Assembly (NCBI GenBank): GCA_007922305.1
Contig: ML677373.1
Span: 12,760,127-12,824,126, forward strand
Source of the DNA: Dermatemys mawii
Lineage: Eukaryota; Chordata; Testudines; Dermatemydidae
Direction of reading: 5' to 3'
Length of the DNA: 64,000 nt
This document shows positions 22,701 through 34,700 of the stretch, in pieces; the stretch's first letter is position 1; each line of letters begins with the position of its first letter. The notes beneath the pieces were generated by a model. It worked only from the letters and a program-made list of their open reading frames with translations. It was not told where the DNA came from and made no database searches. Position numbers and translations under genes: made by a program.

Positions 22701-25700
22701 ACTGGCAGCCATGGCAAGAAGCCACTGAGTCACAGCTGAACCCCACTACCAGTTACCAAACCCCAACCAGAGCATCCTATCTTGCTTACCATACACTGTA
22801 TTTGTTAGCTAAAGGGAAACACACCCAGCCTCTGAATCATACAACCACCTTTCCTAGAGGGCAGTTCTCTCACCCTGATTCAGGTCATCATGCAAAGAAC
22901 CTGCATTGCTGGGGCTGGAGGGAGGAATCTCTGACCCGGGCACATCTCCGTTGGGCGTTAAGGAAATGTGGCAGTTCCAGCCGGTCTCAAGACCCATCTT
23001 CTCAGCAAAGACCTGGGGGAGAGCACACAAGATTTGACAGAACTGATGCAGGAACCAGTACTTTGGGGTCAATACATACAGATGCCCCCTAACCAGCACA
23101 TGCCACTGAGACCCATTAGGCAGCTGGGTAGGGTTACTCTTGAATTGTATGGGGATGAACTCTTCGGTCAGTCAAGACAGGGGCCATGCAAGTTCAGAAA
23201 GGGATACAGCAGAGATGTAGCCTACCTTGCTCTTGAGCTCATCTTCCAGGGAAAAGTAGACAAAACGAATGCAGGCACTGACCAGACCATCAATAAGGCG
23301 GACGATGTCAAGTCGGGCCTGGTACTGGGACGAGACCATTCCCATGAAGATCTGGCCACTCAGAGCCTGGATACAATCCTCCTTCTCCATCACTTCCCCG
23401 ATCCCTTCTTCAGGCATGCAAACAACACGCAATTGCATTGAGACACAAACATCCACGCATGCGTGCACACATAGACACAGAAAACGAGACATGACCACAT
23501 GGAGACAAGCACCCATATGCACAGAAACATGCAGACACACACGTACAGATGGACAGGTGGAAAGACACCCATTTGCCCAAACATACACAGTTACAAAAGG
23601 AGTTTCAAACACCCCAACATGCAGCCGAGAACACAGTGCAAAAACAGACACAGCACAAAAACACACACAGCGTAGGAAGGAAGAAAATAAAACAAAGGAT
23701 GCTAGTCAGTTACAGGAAAGGGGTGGGGAGGACACAGTACATGTAAGGCATAATGTACACATATACATTTTAAGTACATTGTACTGTGCTTAAACAACAC
23801 AGCAAGTCTGGTGGAAGCTGACAGCCATGAAACTGAAGGGGAGTTGATCTCAAGTAATTGGATCAAACACGTTCTCTCTAGGGATGCAGCAGTGGCTCCA
23901 GAATGACCTGTTAAGGATTTAGACTGACAGGGTTCCTTCACCAGATCAGGCTGTGATTAAAGTGACCTCGATGCAGCACACAGTAAAGGATCCTGGTGAA
24001 ATTGTACAATGAAACATTGTATAATCGCTAATGACACCTCCCAACTCCCATGTGAAGCCATGTTACCTCATTTTACAGAATGGGGAACTGAGGCACACAG
24101 GGGTTATCTCTGCTATTTTCCAAAGGAATCAAAGGGAATTAGGCACTTCCTGACTCCTTTGAAAAACTCAGCAAAAGTAACCTTCATAAGATTGCACAGA
24201 TGCAAAGCCAGGAACAGGACTTAAAGATTCCTGAGTCTCAGTCCCCTGCTTTAATAAATTAGACCACCCTCAAATTCAACTATTGTCTTACAAATTTAGG
24301 TAACTTTATGATAGACATATACTTGCCAGCAGCATAAGCAATTATTTCCCTGTAAGGGTATGGTTACACTTACAAGATTATAGCGCTATAGGTTATAGCG
24401 GTCCCCTTATACAGTAATATGTATAGCGCTATTGTATGTCCACACTCAGATGCTCCTGCGGTATAGCATGGCCACATTTGGGGCACTTAATGCGGCATTA
24501 AGAGCAGCGCATTAGGGCAGGTATCCCAGCATTCAGCTGGGTGCAACGTGCTTTTTAAACGAGGGGGGTGAGGGGGGACGCGTTGTGTGTATGCGGAGGG
24601 AGAGAGACAGTGGTTTTTCCGTTTTTCTGAAAGCCTGTTAGTGAGCCTCCATTCACAGAAGGCTTTGTTTTCACACAGGCTCCCTCCTTAAACATTTGCA
24701 TTGCTTATCTGCCAAGTTAAGAAAGAAACTCTAAAGAGGTACTTCCGCATTCCTCCAGCCGAGTTCAAAACAAAGGGAAGAGACGTCAATTGCCTTAAAT
24801 GGCTCTAGGCATCTCCAGAGATTACTTGTAGCGCAGTGGGTGTCCACATTCTTGCTGTAGCGCTACAGCAGCTGCGCTACAGCCCTTATTCCCCATGAGG
24901 AGGTGGATTTATAATAGCGCTATAACTCCACGGTTATAGCGCTATTAGTGCCTTGCCAGTGTGGACAGGGGGTAGGTTATAGCGCTCGTGGGGGCTTTAT
25001 AGCGCTATAAAGTGCCAGTGTAACCATGGCCTAAGGGAATGCTTAGATCTCAATTTCCAACCGCTGCTTTGGAGAGCAAAGCTACTACAGCTCTAGACTG
25101 ATGGGGAACTAGAGACCCAGCTCAGCAACACATCCCACGAGAGGAGGAGAGACACACACCATCAGAGCTCCAGCTGTTCCTTCTGCTGCTCTGTTTGATG
25201 GGTGTAGTCCCAGGAAGATCACAGGATGTGAAGATGGCACTCTGTCCAGGAACCTGCACCAGTTCTATGCACTTGCCATTGAGCTGGGAGGACAAGGCAC
25301 AGTGCATTGGCTTGTAGGCAAAGGCAGAGCAATAGCCTGAGAGACATGCCCGCTGGTAGAAATCCAACACTTTCTTCCTACATGGAAGACACAAGATAAT
25401 AGCAAAAGCTATCAGAGGCATGCTGCCATTCTGACACCAGTATAACCTCTGGGAGCTCAGGGCAGGAGGAAACCACCAATGCACATTTCCTGGACCACTC
25501 CCTGTAAGTTTGTTTCTAACACTCATCAGAGAATGGTCTAAAGCAGGGGTCTCAAACATGCAGCCCACTGGCCACATGCGGCCCACCAAGCCCTTCCCTG
25601 CGGCCCGCAATGCTCCCCCTGGCCCCCCCCCCCCAGCCCCCCCCCCGGCCCCAGGCCAAGCTCCCCGAGACCCTCCCGTCCAGCTCCCCGTGGCCCCCGC

Positions 25701-28700
25701 ATCCCTTCTCCAAGCTCCCTGCGACCCCCTGCCAAGCTCCCCGCAGACCTCCTCAGCTCCCCCATGTGCTTCTCTCCCATGCTGCTGCTTCCCGCTGCTC
25801 TGCTTACCGCCAGGCAATTCTCTGGCAGCTTAGCGGTTTCTGTGAGGGAGGGGCCAGGAGTGGGAAGCCTCATGCACAGAGGGGAAGGGGGAGAAAGGGG
25901 TGGGGATTTGGGGAAGGGGTTGGACTAGGGGCGAGGAGGAGGCGGAGTTGGGGTGAGAACTTTGATGAAGGGGTTGAACTAGAAGAGGAGAGGGGGCGGA
26001 GTTGGGGTGGGAACTTTGTGGAAGGAGTTTGAAGGGGACAGGGAAGGGGTTTGAAGAGGCGGAGCAAGAGTGGAGTGTGAGTGCAGCCCAGTCCAGGAGG
26101 GTGCTGTAATAGAAGTAAATCTAAGTTTCTATTTGGTCCTTTGAGTGAGGTGCGTTATTAAGTGAATATATTTTATTAAAACTGCTTGGAAATGACTTCA
26201 TCAAAAAAAAAGAACATTCATGGAAGAAAAGAGAGTTATCCAAGACAAATGGGAGAATTTATATTTTTTCACAGAGGTAAAAGATAAAATTCAGTGCCTT
26301 ATTTGTCAACGAACGATTGCTGTTCCCAAGGAGTATAATGTGTGTCGGCACTACGACTCAATGCACCGTGAAAAATATTTTTTACTATACTTTTGTATCG
26401 TTGTATGTGTAACACTGAGGCAAGTATGAGGCTTAGAACTGTTAGGTGATGGAGTAGTTCACCTAAGGCAGGGGTCTCAAACACATGACCCGCGGGGTTA
26501 TTTTCTGTGGCCAGCCAAGCTCCCCATGCCTCTTCTCTCCCCGCACTTAATTTCCTGCAGCCGCCAAGCTCCCTGCACCCCAGCCTATCTCCAGGCGCTT
26601 AGCACTTTCCAGGAGGGAGGGGGGAGGAGTGGGGAGCTGCACGCTCAGAGAAGGAGGCGGGGCAGGGGTGGGACCTCATGGAAGGGGTGGGGTGGAGGGG
26701 GGGCGGGGGCAGCGAGAGGGGAGTGTCAGTGATGCAGCCCTCGGGCCAATGAACTAGTCCTCATGCAGCCCTCGTGGTCATTTGAGTTTAAGACCCCTGG
26801 TCTGAAGAGACCATTCCTTATAGCTTGTATCCTTTGAGCTACAGCCACTACAGGGAGACCTGAGCATCTGAGCATCCTGTACGGAGCGGGTGAGCAGACA
26901 AACTAATGTAGTATATTTGTGATGGAATTGTAGCTGCCTGTGATAATTTATGAACACTAGATATATTATGTAGCTGTCTGATTATTGCCAGGGGGTTCGT
27001 TGCATGAGTACTTGGGGTTAATTCACCAATAAGATGTTTACTTGTGAGTAGGAAAAGGGCAATAGGCCAGATAACACTTATCAGCAAACACAGGTGGACA
27101 ATGCTGGGGCCATTGGCTGTGACGCAGACCTCACTAAACAGGATTCCCCAGGCAGATCTCACCCACATCAGGGGCTCAGGGGTGCAGGGAGATCAGAGGA
27201 CTCATGAGGGCTTAAAGACACACACTTCTCAAGGGATAGACAGGACTTCTGAGTAAATGTGAACCCAACTTCAGAGGTCAGCGGGATCTGGGGCAAGATA
27301 GGTCCACTCAGGCCTTTAGGTCAGACAGATATGCATACAGACAACTTATTGTTTTTAAAACCCATTTCTCATGTTATGCTGTGCTCCCACTGTTAAGATT
27401 AAACAATACATTGTTTTAAGGAGGCTGTTTTGAGTCAGACTATTCGTCACTGCTCACAGCTCCCAAAGGAAAGAACGGTAGATAGCTGAATGCCGTTGGA
27501 CCTGCTCAGCAATCATGTTGGCACGCACCCATACAGGATATATGTAACCCCTTTTAATGATGTCCTTATAACCAACTAGAGACAACTCATGTTTATAATA
27601 TGCTTATAACAGCTATTTATCATTTATAAATGGCTTATAAAGTAGTGTTATATGGAGCCTTAATATAAACATAATTCTCCCCAGTAATTAATTTTAAACC
27701 AGCAACTCCTGTATGCCAATGAGGTAAGGCCACCCACCTGTCAGAGCCGGAGAGGGGGTAGATATCAGCACCATCCCAAAAGTCTGTGCAGGCCTCAAGA
27801 ATGATGTCAGCTGTCCCGTGAGAAAGCATCTGCTCAGTGCCTAGGGGAAAAATGGGTAGATGTCTCACCTGTACATTCCCAGCCAAGGGATTTAATTCCA
27901 GTGGCTCATTTTACAGTTAAAATCTACAGAGTATCCCACAATAAGACAGAACGTCCTGATCTGCCCAATACAATCCCACTGGCCATGTCAAGAGCGTGTC
28001 AGCCACTGAACAGAGACTGTTCAAGAGGAGCTGATATAAGTTTGGCTGCTCTTTGCCTGGCTATAAGTTAACTAAGATAGTGGTAAATTGTGGACCTGGA
28101 AACCAGTTCCAGTACCTCTCCCTTTACATTTCAATGATCTTTCTCCTGCAGATAAGTGAGGACCAGGTTGCTTCTGTATCCAGTACTCCTCCAAATCAGG
28201 GTATAACGAGGAGTAATGGAGCCATGAGATGAAACTAAGTAACGGAAAATTTGAGTTAATAGCAGGGGAAAATTTAACAGTGAAAGTCTGTTAATAGACT
28301 GGAGCCTATTAAATTGCAGGCAGCATGGACTAGAAGTTAAATGCATGGGCCTGGGACTCAGGAGACCTGGGTTGTATTCATTGGCCTGGCAAGTCACTTC
28401 ACTTCCCTGTGCCTCAGATGATGACAGTGACCTCTTTTGTAAAGCGCTCTGAGATCTACTGATGAAAAGCGCTGGATATCAGCACTGTTTCACAGAAGAA
28501 GCTGGGTGATTAACGGTCATTGCCTGGGCATTTAAAACGAGGCTGGATGAAAGTTCTAGAAGACATACTGTAGAGAACACCCCTCACACTAACTAGAAGA
28601 GGAGCCAAGATTCCTTAATGTCCATGATCTTTTAGGTCTTTCCATCTTTTCCAGTTGTAGGATACTTTAAGGCTGAACAATAACCTGTAACTCATCCTGC

Positions 28701-31700
28701 TGGGCCTGAGTGTTCCAGGGTGTCTCAGATCATCATGTGATTTTCACTTATCCAGTACAAGACCAGGGAATGGCAGGCAGATCAAAAGTCAAGGATGGAG
28801 GGGCTGCCTTCCCTCCAGAGTTCCTATCTCTCATTATCTTGTGTGGAAACATTAACATTACATGCATGTAGCATTCACTGTCAAGGTTAATTTGATTCCC
28901 TCCTCCAGCTGCTCTGTGACTGCCCCTAATGGCTTCAAAGCTGATCTAAAGAAAAAAAAAATCATTTCCAAAAAGCGAGTCCAAAGACTTCTTGTAGGCA
29001 TTGCTTCTGAGTGCAGACACTCATGCTAGCCAATAAGGTCAAGAGCCAAGAATATCTGTTCATGCAAATCAGGCGAGGACCTTCATAAATACTTGAGGAT
29101 TTTCCAAAACATACCAGCTCTCTGCTTTGTACTAAAAATAGACACCACACGCTGAGTTTATCAGCATAGCAAACATCTGAATGTAACAGGAGCAGATTGT
29201 GAAAGGGGCCGCTTGTTAGAGGAATACAATGGACAGCTTGTGTGAAGCTTGGGTTAATTTTACTGTAAAAACCTTATATCCTCCTCGTAGTGGATGTATG
29301 GTCAGATAGCCTCTGCTGTGAACAAAGAGGCAGGAGATGCCAGCTGACCCGTGCAAAGTCCATGCCTCGTATACCAAGTAGGAACTGGTGGGCGAACACA
29401 CACATGCACATCAGCAGCTAGGTTTCTGCTTTCCATCCCACATAGTTTCTGTTCAGCATCAACAGCACCGTGCACAGCCCACCCCACCATCACTCTGTAG
29501 AAGTTAATGCCAGTGACACAGTGCATGTACCACTCCAATCCGTGGTGGGGTGGCGTGGATTCCAGTGTCACTGATAGCACCGTAAACTAAACCTCCCCCG
29601 AGCTGGGATTAGTAAATCAAAAGGTTAGTAACAGAAATGGGATTCTGCTAAGACAGGGGCCATTGTTCACTCTGGCTTTTGCCCTACAATCTGCACCTAA
29701 GCCACAAACCAACATCCATGTAACATTCACAGCCTATGCCTTACACAAACCACTCCAAGGACCAGAAATAGAACCTACAAGGACATACAGATCAGATGCC
29801 TCATGGCACAACAACTACAAAACCCTAGGCTATAACTCTAGGTAAATTAACAATCTGACCTGGGAACATGACTATTAGCTAATAAGCAGTGGGATCATTT
29901 AGAAATGGCTAAGGATGAGTATTGAACACTGTGACTGTTCTCTATTTACACATATGCCCTGCCAAATTATGCTGATATACAAAGCATGAGACTCCTCACT
30001 AGGCTCCTGGCAGTAAGCTGGGTGAAATCCCTGCTCCCACCTGGCATTGAGGGGGAGGGGAGGTGCTCCTGGTATCTGGCTGTGGTCAATACTAAATTCA
30101 AGCTGTTTTTTTATAAGGCTAGAGATAGAGGTTAACTGAGCAGCAGTGAGTCTGTTCAAGTGAGCCAGATCACTCTTTGCATTGGATATGGGCTTGTGTT
30201 AAAACTCTCCCTAAACAAGAGGTTCCCAATAGTAATTCCAACCTCCAGCACTGGTGCAGCAATCAAAAGAAGACTATAGAAAATTAAGATTTTAACTACA
30301 GGCCATTGGGTCATTTCCCTCCAGGAGCACATGAATCCTTACTCACCTCCAGTTACTGTGGATTTGGGGTGAAAAATGTCAAATTAATGGCACTAAATGA
30401 GACAAGGGAACCTAGAGATGGGTTATATACTATTTGTGCTAAAGGTACACAATTTACTACCTGTTCACCTTTGGTTTTCTTATGGAGGTCTCATTATGGT
30501 GTATGGATTCAAAGATTCATTCCAAAATTTTTAAAGCCAAAAGGGGCCATTCTGATCTAGTCTGACACCCTGCATACACAATCCAGAGAATTTCACCCAG
30601 TTATTCCTGCACCAAGCTCATAACTTCTGGTTGACCTAGAGCATAATTTTAGAAAGCCATACAATCTTAATTTAAAGGCTTCAAGTGATGAACAATCTAC
30701 CACATCCTTAAGTAAATTATTCCAATGGTTAATTACCCTCACTGTTAAAAGTCTTACAGTTCATTCTAGACAGTGTCATTACAGTCACGGTCACGCACAC
30801 AGACACACACACCCCTGAACCTTCTAGGGGAAAAAAAACTTTTAAAAATTAGGAAATGAAGTTAGAATGAGGCAAGATCAAAAGTGGTTCCCTATATTGA
30901 GAATCCCAGCAGTCAACTCTGAACAACACATTTCAAAGCCTTTTCTATAAAGACAAGATGGCAGCAACTGAAACAGATATAAAAAAATCTTCCCAGGTCA
31001 AGGTGTGAGATTAATTGCTGGACAGAAGGATATGGTTTACTCTCAGGGACTTTCAGCTCTGTACAGTATTGATTTCGCTGGGACAACAAAGTCTGTGCAT
31101 AGACAAACAAGAAACTCCTCTTGTTCTGCTTTTCCAGGACACAGACACACAAAATATCATTAATACGTTGGATATAACATTAGCCAGAATCAAATTACAA
31201 AGGTTATTCACAATCCTCATGCTTCTGGGCAAGAGCTGGTCACATACTGGGGTCAGGAAGTAATTCCTTCCAACATGTTATAGGACTGCACAGTGAGGTA
31301 TGTTACCAAAAAGTTTTCAGCTTCCTCTTTAGCAGCTGGTATTGGCTGCATGTAGACACAGGATATTGGTCTAGAGCAGGGGTGGGCAAAATTTTTGGCC
31401 CGAGGGCGACCTCTGGGTATGGAAATTGTATGGCAGGCTATGAATGCTCACGAAATTGGAGGCTGGGCTGCAGGAGGGCTTCAGCTGTGGGTGCAGCTCT
31501 GGGGTGGGGCTGGGGATGAGGAGTTGGGGGTGCAGGAGGGTGCTCCGGTCTGGGACCGAGGGGTTCAGAGGGCAGGAGGAGGATCAGGGCTGGGGCATAG
31601 GAAGAGGTCGGGGGGCAGGCTCCAGGTGGCATTTACCTCAAGCAGCTCCCAGAAACAGTGGCATATCCCACCTCTGGCTCCTATGTGGAGGCGCGGCCAG

Positions 31701-34700
31701 GTGACTCTGAGCACTGCCCTGTGCCCCTGCAGCTCCCACTGGTGGGGGCAGCGTGCGGAGCCCCCTGGCCGCCCCTTTGTGTAGGAGATGGAGTGGGGAT
31801 ATGCTGCTGCTTCCAGGAGCCGTGCAGAGTGGGGCAAGACCCTGACCCTGTTCCCCAGCTGGAATGCCAGAGCTGGGCAAGCCCGAGACCCCGCTTCCCA
31901 GTGGGAGCTCGAAGGCCAGATGAAAACGTCTGGAGGGCCAGATGTGGTCCCCAGGCTGTAGTTTGCCCACCTCTGGTCTATAGGAAGCCTTGGTCTGTTC
32001 TACTCTAGCAATTCCTAGGTGGTTTTTGAGACTCGCAAAATACTCCATTTCTCCTCCTGGACTATATCCAACACCTACACCCGAGAGAAGGGAGGCAGCC
32101 TTACTGGTGGTGGTATCCTTAACAAAAAGGCTGATCATGTGACTCAAAGGCGGTCTCCTCTTGGTGATGGAAGAGAGTTTTCCCAGTACTGTCTCCTTCA
32201 CCATCTCGTCAGTCGGCAGGCGGTACAGGGCCAAGTGGTTCTCCTGCTTGAAAAGCTCTTTGGCTCCGGGTGTGAAACCTGAAACATGTAAAGGGGAGAA
32301 AGATTAAACACAACCCAAAGCAAAATGGAGGACCTCTCACTTTGCTGCTCCTTCCCCACACCTGCAGTCATTCTGATACCTTCCCAGCAGCAGCATCCAC
32401 CAGAAACCAAGCCAGTAACATTCTGTAGCCCCAGTGTGTGCTAACAGCCAGGCAACAGAGGTTATACTTACCTGGCTGACTTGCCTGCATTCTCACTATG
32501 TGCATACACTAAAACGCTTTGAGATCTACTAATGAGACATGCTATATAAGAGCCAGATGATATTATTCATGGAGTCCTTAGCACTCCCGATTCATTTAAG
32601 AGAAGAAGAGCAATCTAGAAGAACAAGAGGTCAGAAACTCTCAAATGCTAAACCTGGCTCTGCCACTGACTCATTGCGTGACCTAGGACAAGTCATTTAA
32701 CTTTCCTATGCCTCACTTTTAAATGGGGACATTGATACTTATCCACCTCACAAGGGTGGGATGCAGATTATGAAGTACTGAAGATGTGAAGAGCTATATG
32801 TTACTTATGGCTAACCACTGTCAGTTTCTCTAACACACATAAGCTTAAACACAAGCACTGACAAAGATATCAGAGGAGCAATCTGTCCGTTCTTAGTGGT
32901 CATTCTTTATCCACTATAAGGCAAAAAGCTTCTTCATCAGCGCTGCTGCTGTCCATAACACTGAAGGATTTGAACTAAACTTTACCAAATGTAGCCTGTG
33001 TTGGCTGGAAAAACTCTTAGCTATGAATGTCTCTCAATGACTGTAGCACCATGTCTGACCCTGTCAGCAGTGAACTCTCCCATGACACTGGCAACAAGTC
33101 TGATGTCAAACCTCTGAGCACTGACCCAAAGAGAAAAGATCCGAGTCAGATCTTTCCAACTAACCAAGAGTTACCATGCTGGTACTCTCCCAGTATTCAG
33201 CTGGCTCAGTAAGACTACCATAAAAGCTTGCTCCCATTTCTCAGCTGTCTCCTTGTTTGGTTCTTCCTTACCTATTAGCCTGGCAAACTCACAGAGCCCC
33301 CAGGGCACATGGACAGGCAGCACGGTATTGTGGGTCTCCTGGAGGGCAATGTTGCAGAGGTGGTCAGAGAAGCGGCATAGGCGCTCCGTCACACTGGCAT
33401 TGCAGAGGTTGAGCAGCACATTCAAGCCCAGAGGCTTCAGGGAGGTTAGATGCATCTGCCAGTTGGAATCGTCGAACTGGATACAGGAGGGGTTCTGCTG
33501 GTCCTGGGACAGGCTGAGCATTTTGAGGTGGTAGTCACACACAAAGTCTTCAGCTTCACAGGCCAGTCCCTCACTGTCGCCGCCAGCCTGATCAGACATG
33601 CAAGAAAAACCTGGTTAGTTATAATGGAACATAATTGCTAGAGGGGCTCCAATTCCCCCCATAAGCTTAGCAGAAGAGATAGTCCCAGATATAACAAGGA
33701 AGATTAACAGGCCATTGCTTCCTCCACTTATCAAAAGTAGCAGCTTCCTTAGTTCCATAGTCTGAGATTCTCCATAGGAGTAAAAATTTTTTTAATGGTC
33801 CAAATTCTAAGGAAGGAAAATGAATGAGCATGTGATGAGGGAATGACTACTGTAAAGGACCCGGGGGCTTTACCAGGGAGATTTAACTACTTTCTAGTAA
33901 CACTTTTAGAAAAACAAATAGTAAGTTCCTGATCCTTCTCACACTGAAATCTGTGGGAGTTTGACCATGGCCATAATTGGGAGTATGAACAAACTCAGAA
34001 GATAACCAGGGAAAGAACTGTAGGATTGATCTTAAGATGACAGAAGTTTGAGGGATGGGGATGAAATCTCCTGAGAAGAAGGTGGTATGTAACATCCCCT
34101 AAAATGTACAATATATGAGAGCATCCTCATCATAGACACTAGCAACAGGTACCTCCTTTAGTCCTGTACTTAAAAGAAAGGGGGGAAAGGGCCTTCAGTA
34201 AAGAGAATGCTTTTCTTCTCTTGAAATGGACATGCAGCCCTTGCTGAAGGATGTGCAAGGGGAATGAAGTGAGATTCTTCCCTGATTGCTTCAGTGCTGA
34301 ATTGTAAGAGGAAGCAGGCAACACCTGACAGACACCCCAACATTTCCAGAGAGCTAGCATCACTGGGAGACTGAAGAGGAGACTCCTCACAACCTGTTCT
34401 CTCCTCTACAGCTATCAGTACTACTAACTAAATCCTCAGACTTTGAAAAGGGCCCCTTTTAATGAACAGCACCCCTTACCCCACAGAAAGAGGAGAAATC
34501 CAAAAGTGTGGGAGCTAATAGGATTACAGTGCTGGATCTAACTCGCTGTCTAGTGTCTCTGCCAAGCACTCCTGATGTTGATGTTACTCTGGCTGGAGGG
34601 CCATCTTATCCACAAGGCCAGCAAAAGCCAGAGTACAATGAGATTCAGCTGCTCCTTTCCTTACTTAACTCATACAAATCTGCTAGATTTCACCATCCTC

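Noticed and set aside
23269..23793. 174-codon open frame on + overlapping a 164-codon frame on -
   Set aside because: The - frame is real only where it is TMEM94 exon 23226-23407. The rest is open because of CA-rich composition, and the + frame is the antisense of that exon.
25510..26032. Long proline/alanine-rich ORFs on both strands
   Set aside because: They lie inside a G/C-rich hAT element with homopolymer runs; no protein family is recognisable and there is no splice context.
31395..32234. ORFs of 116-198 codons on both strands
   Set aside because: Most fall inside the hAT element 31377-31975. Only the segment 32105-32278 on the - strand is coding, as a TMEM94 exon.
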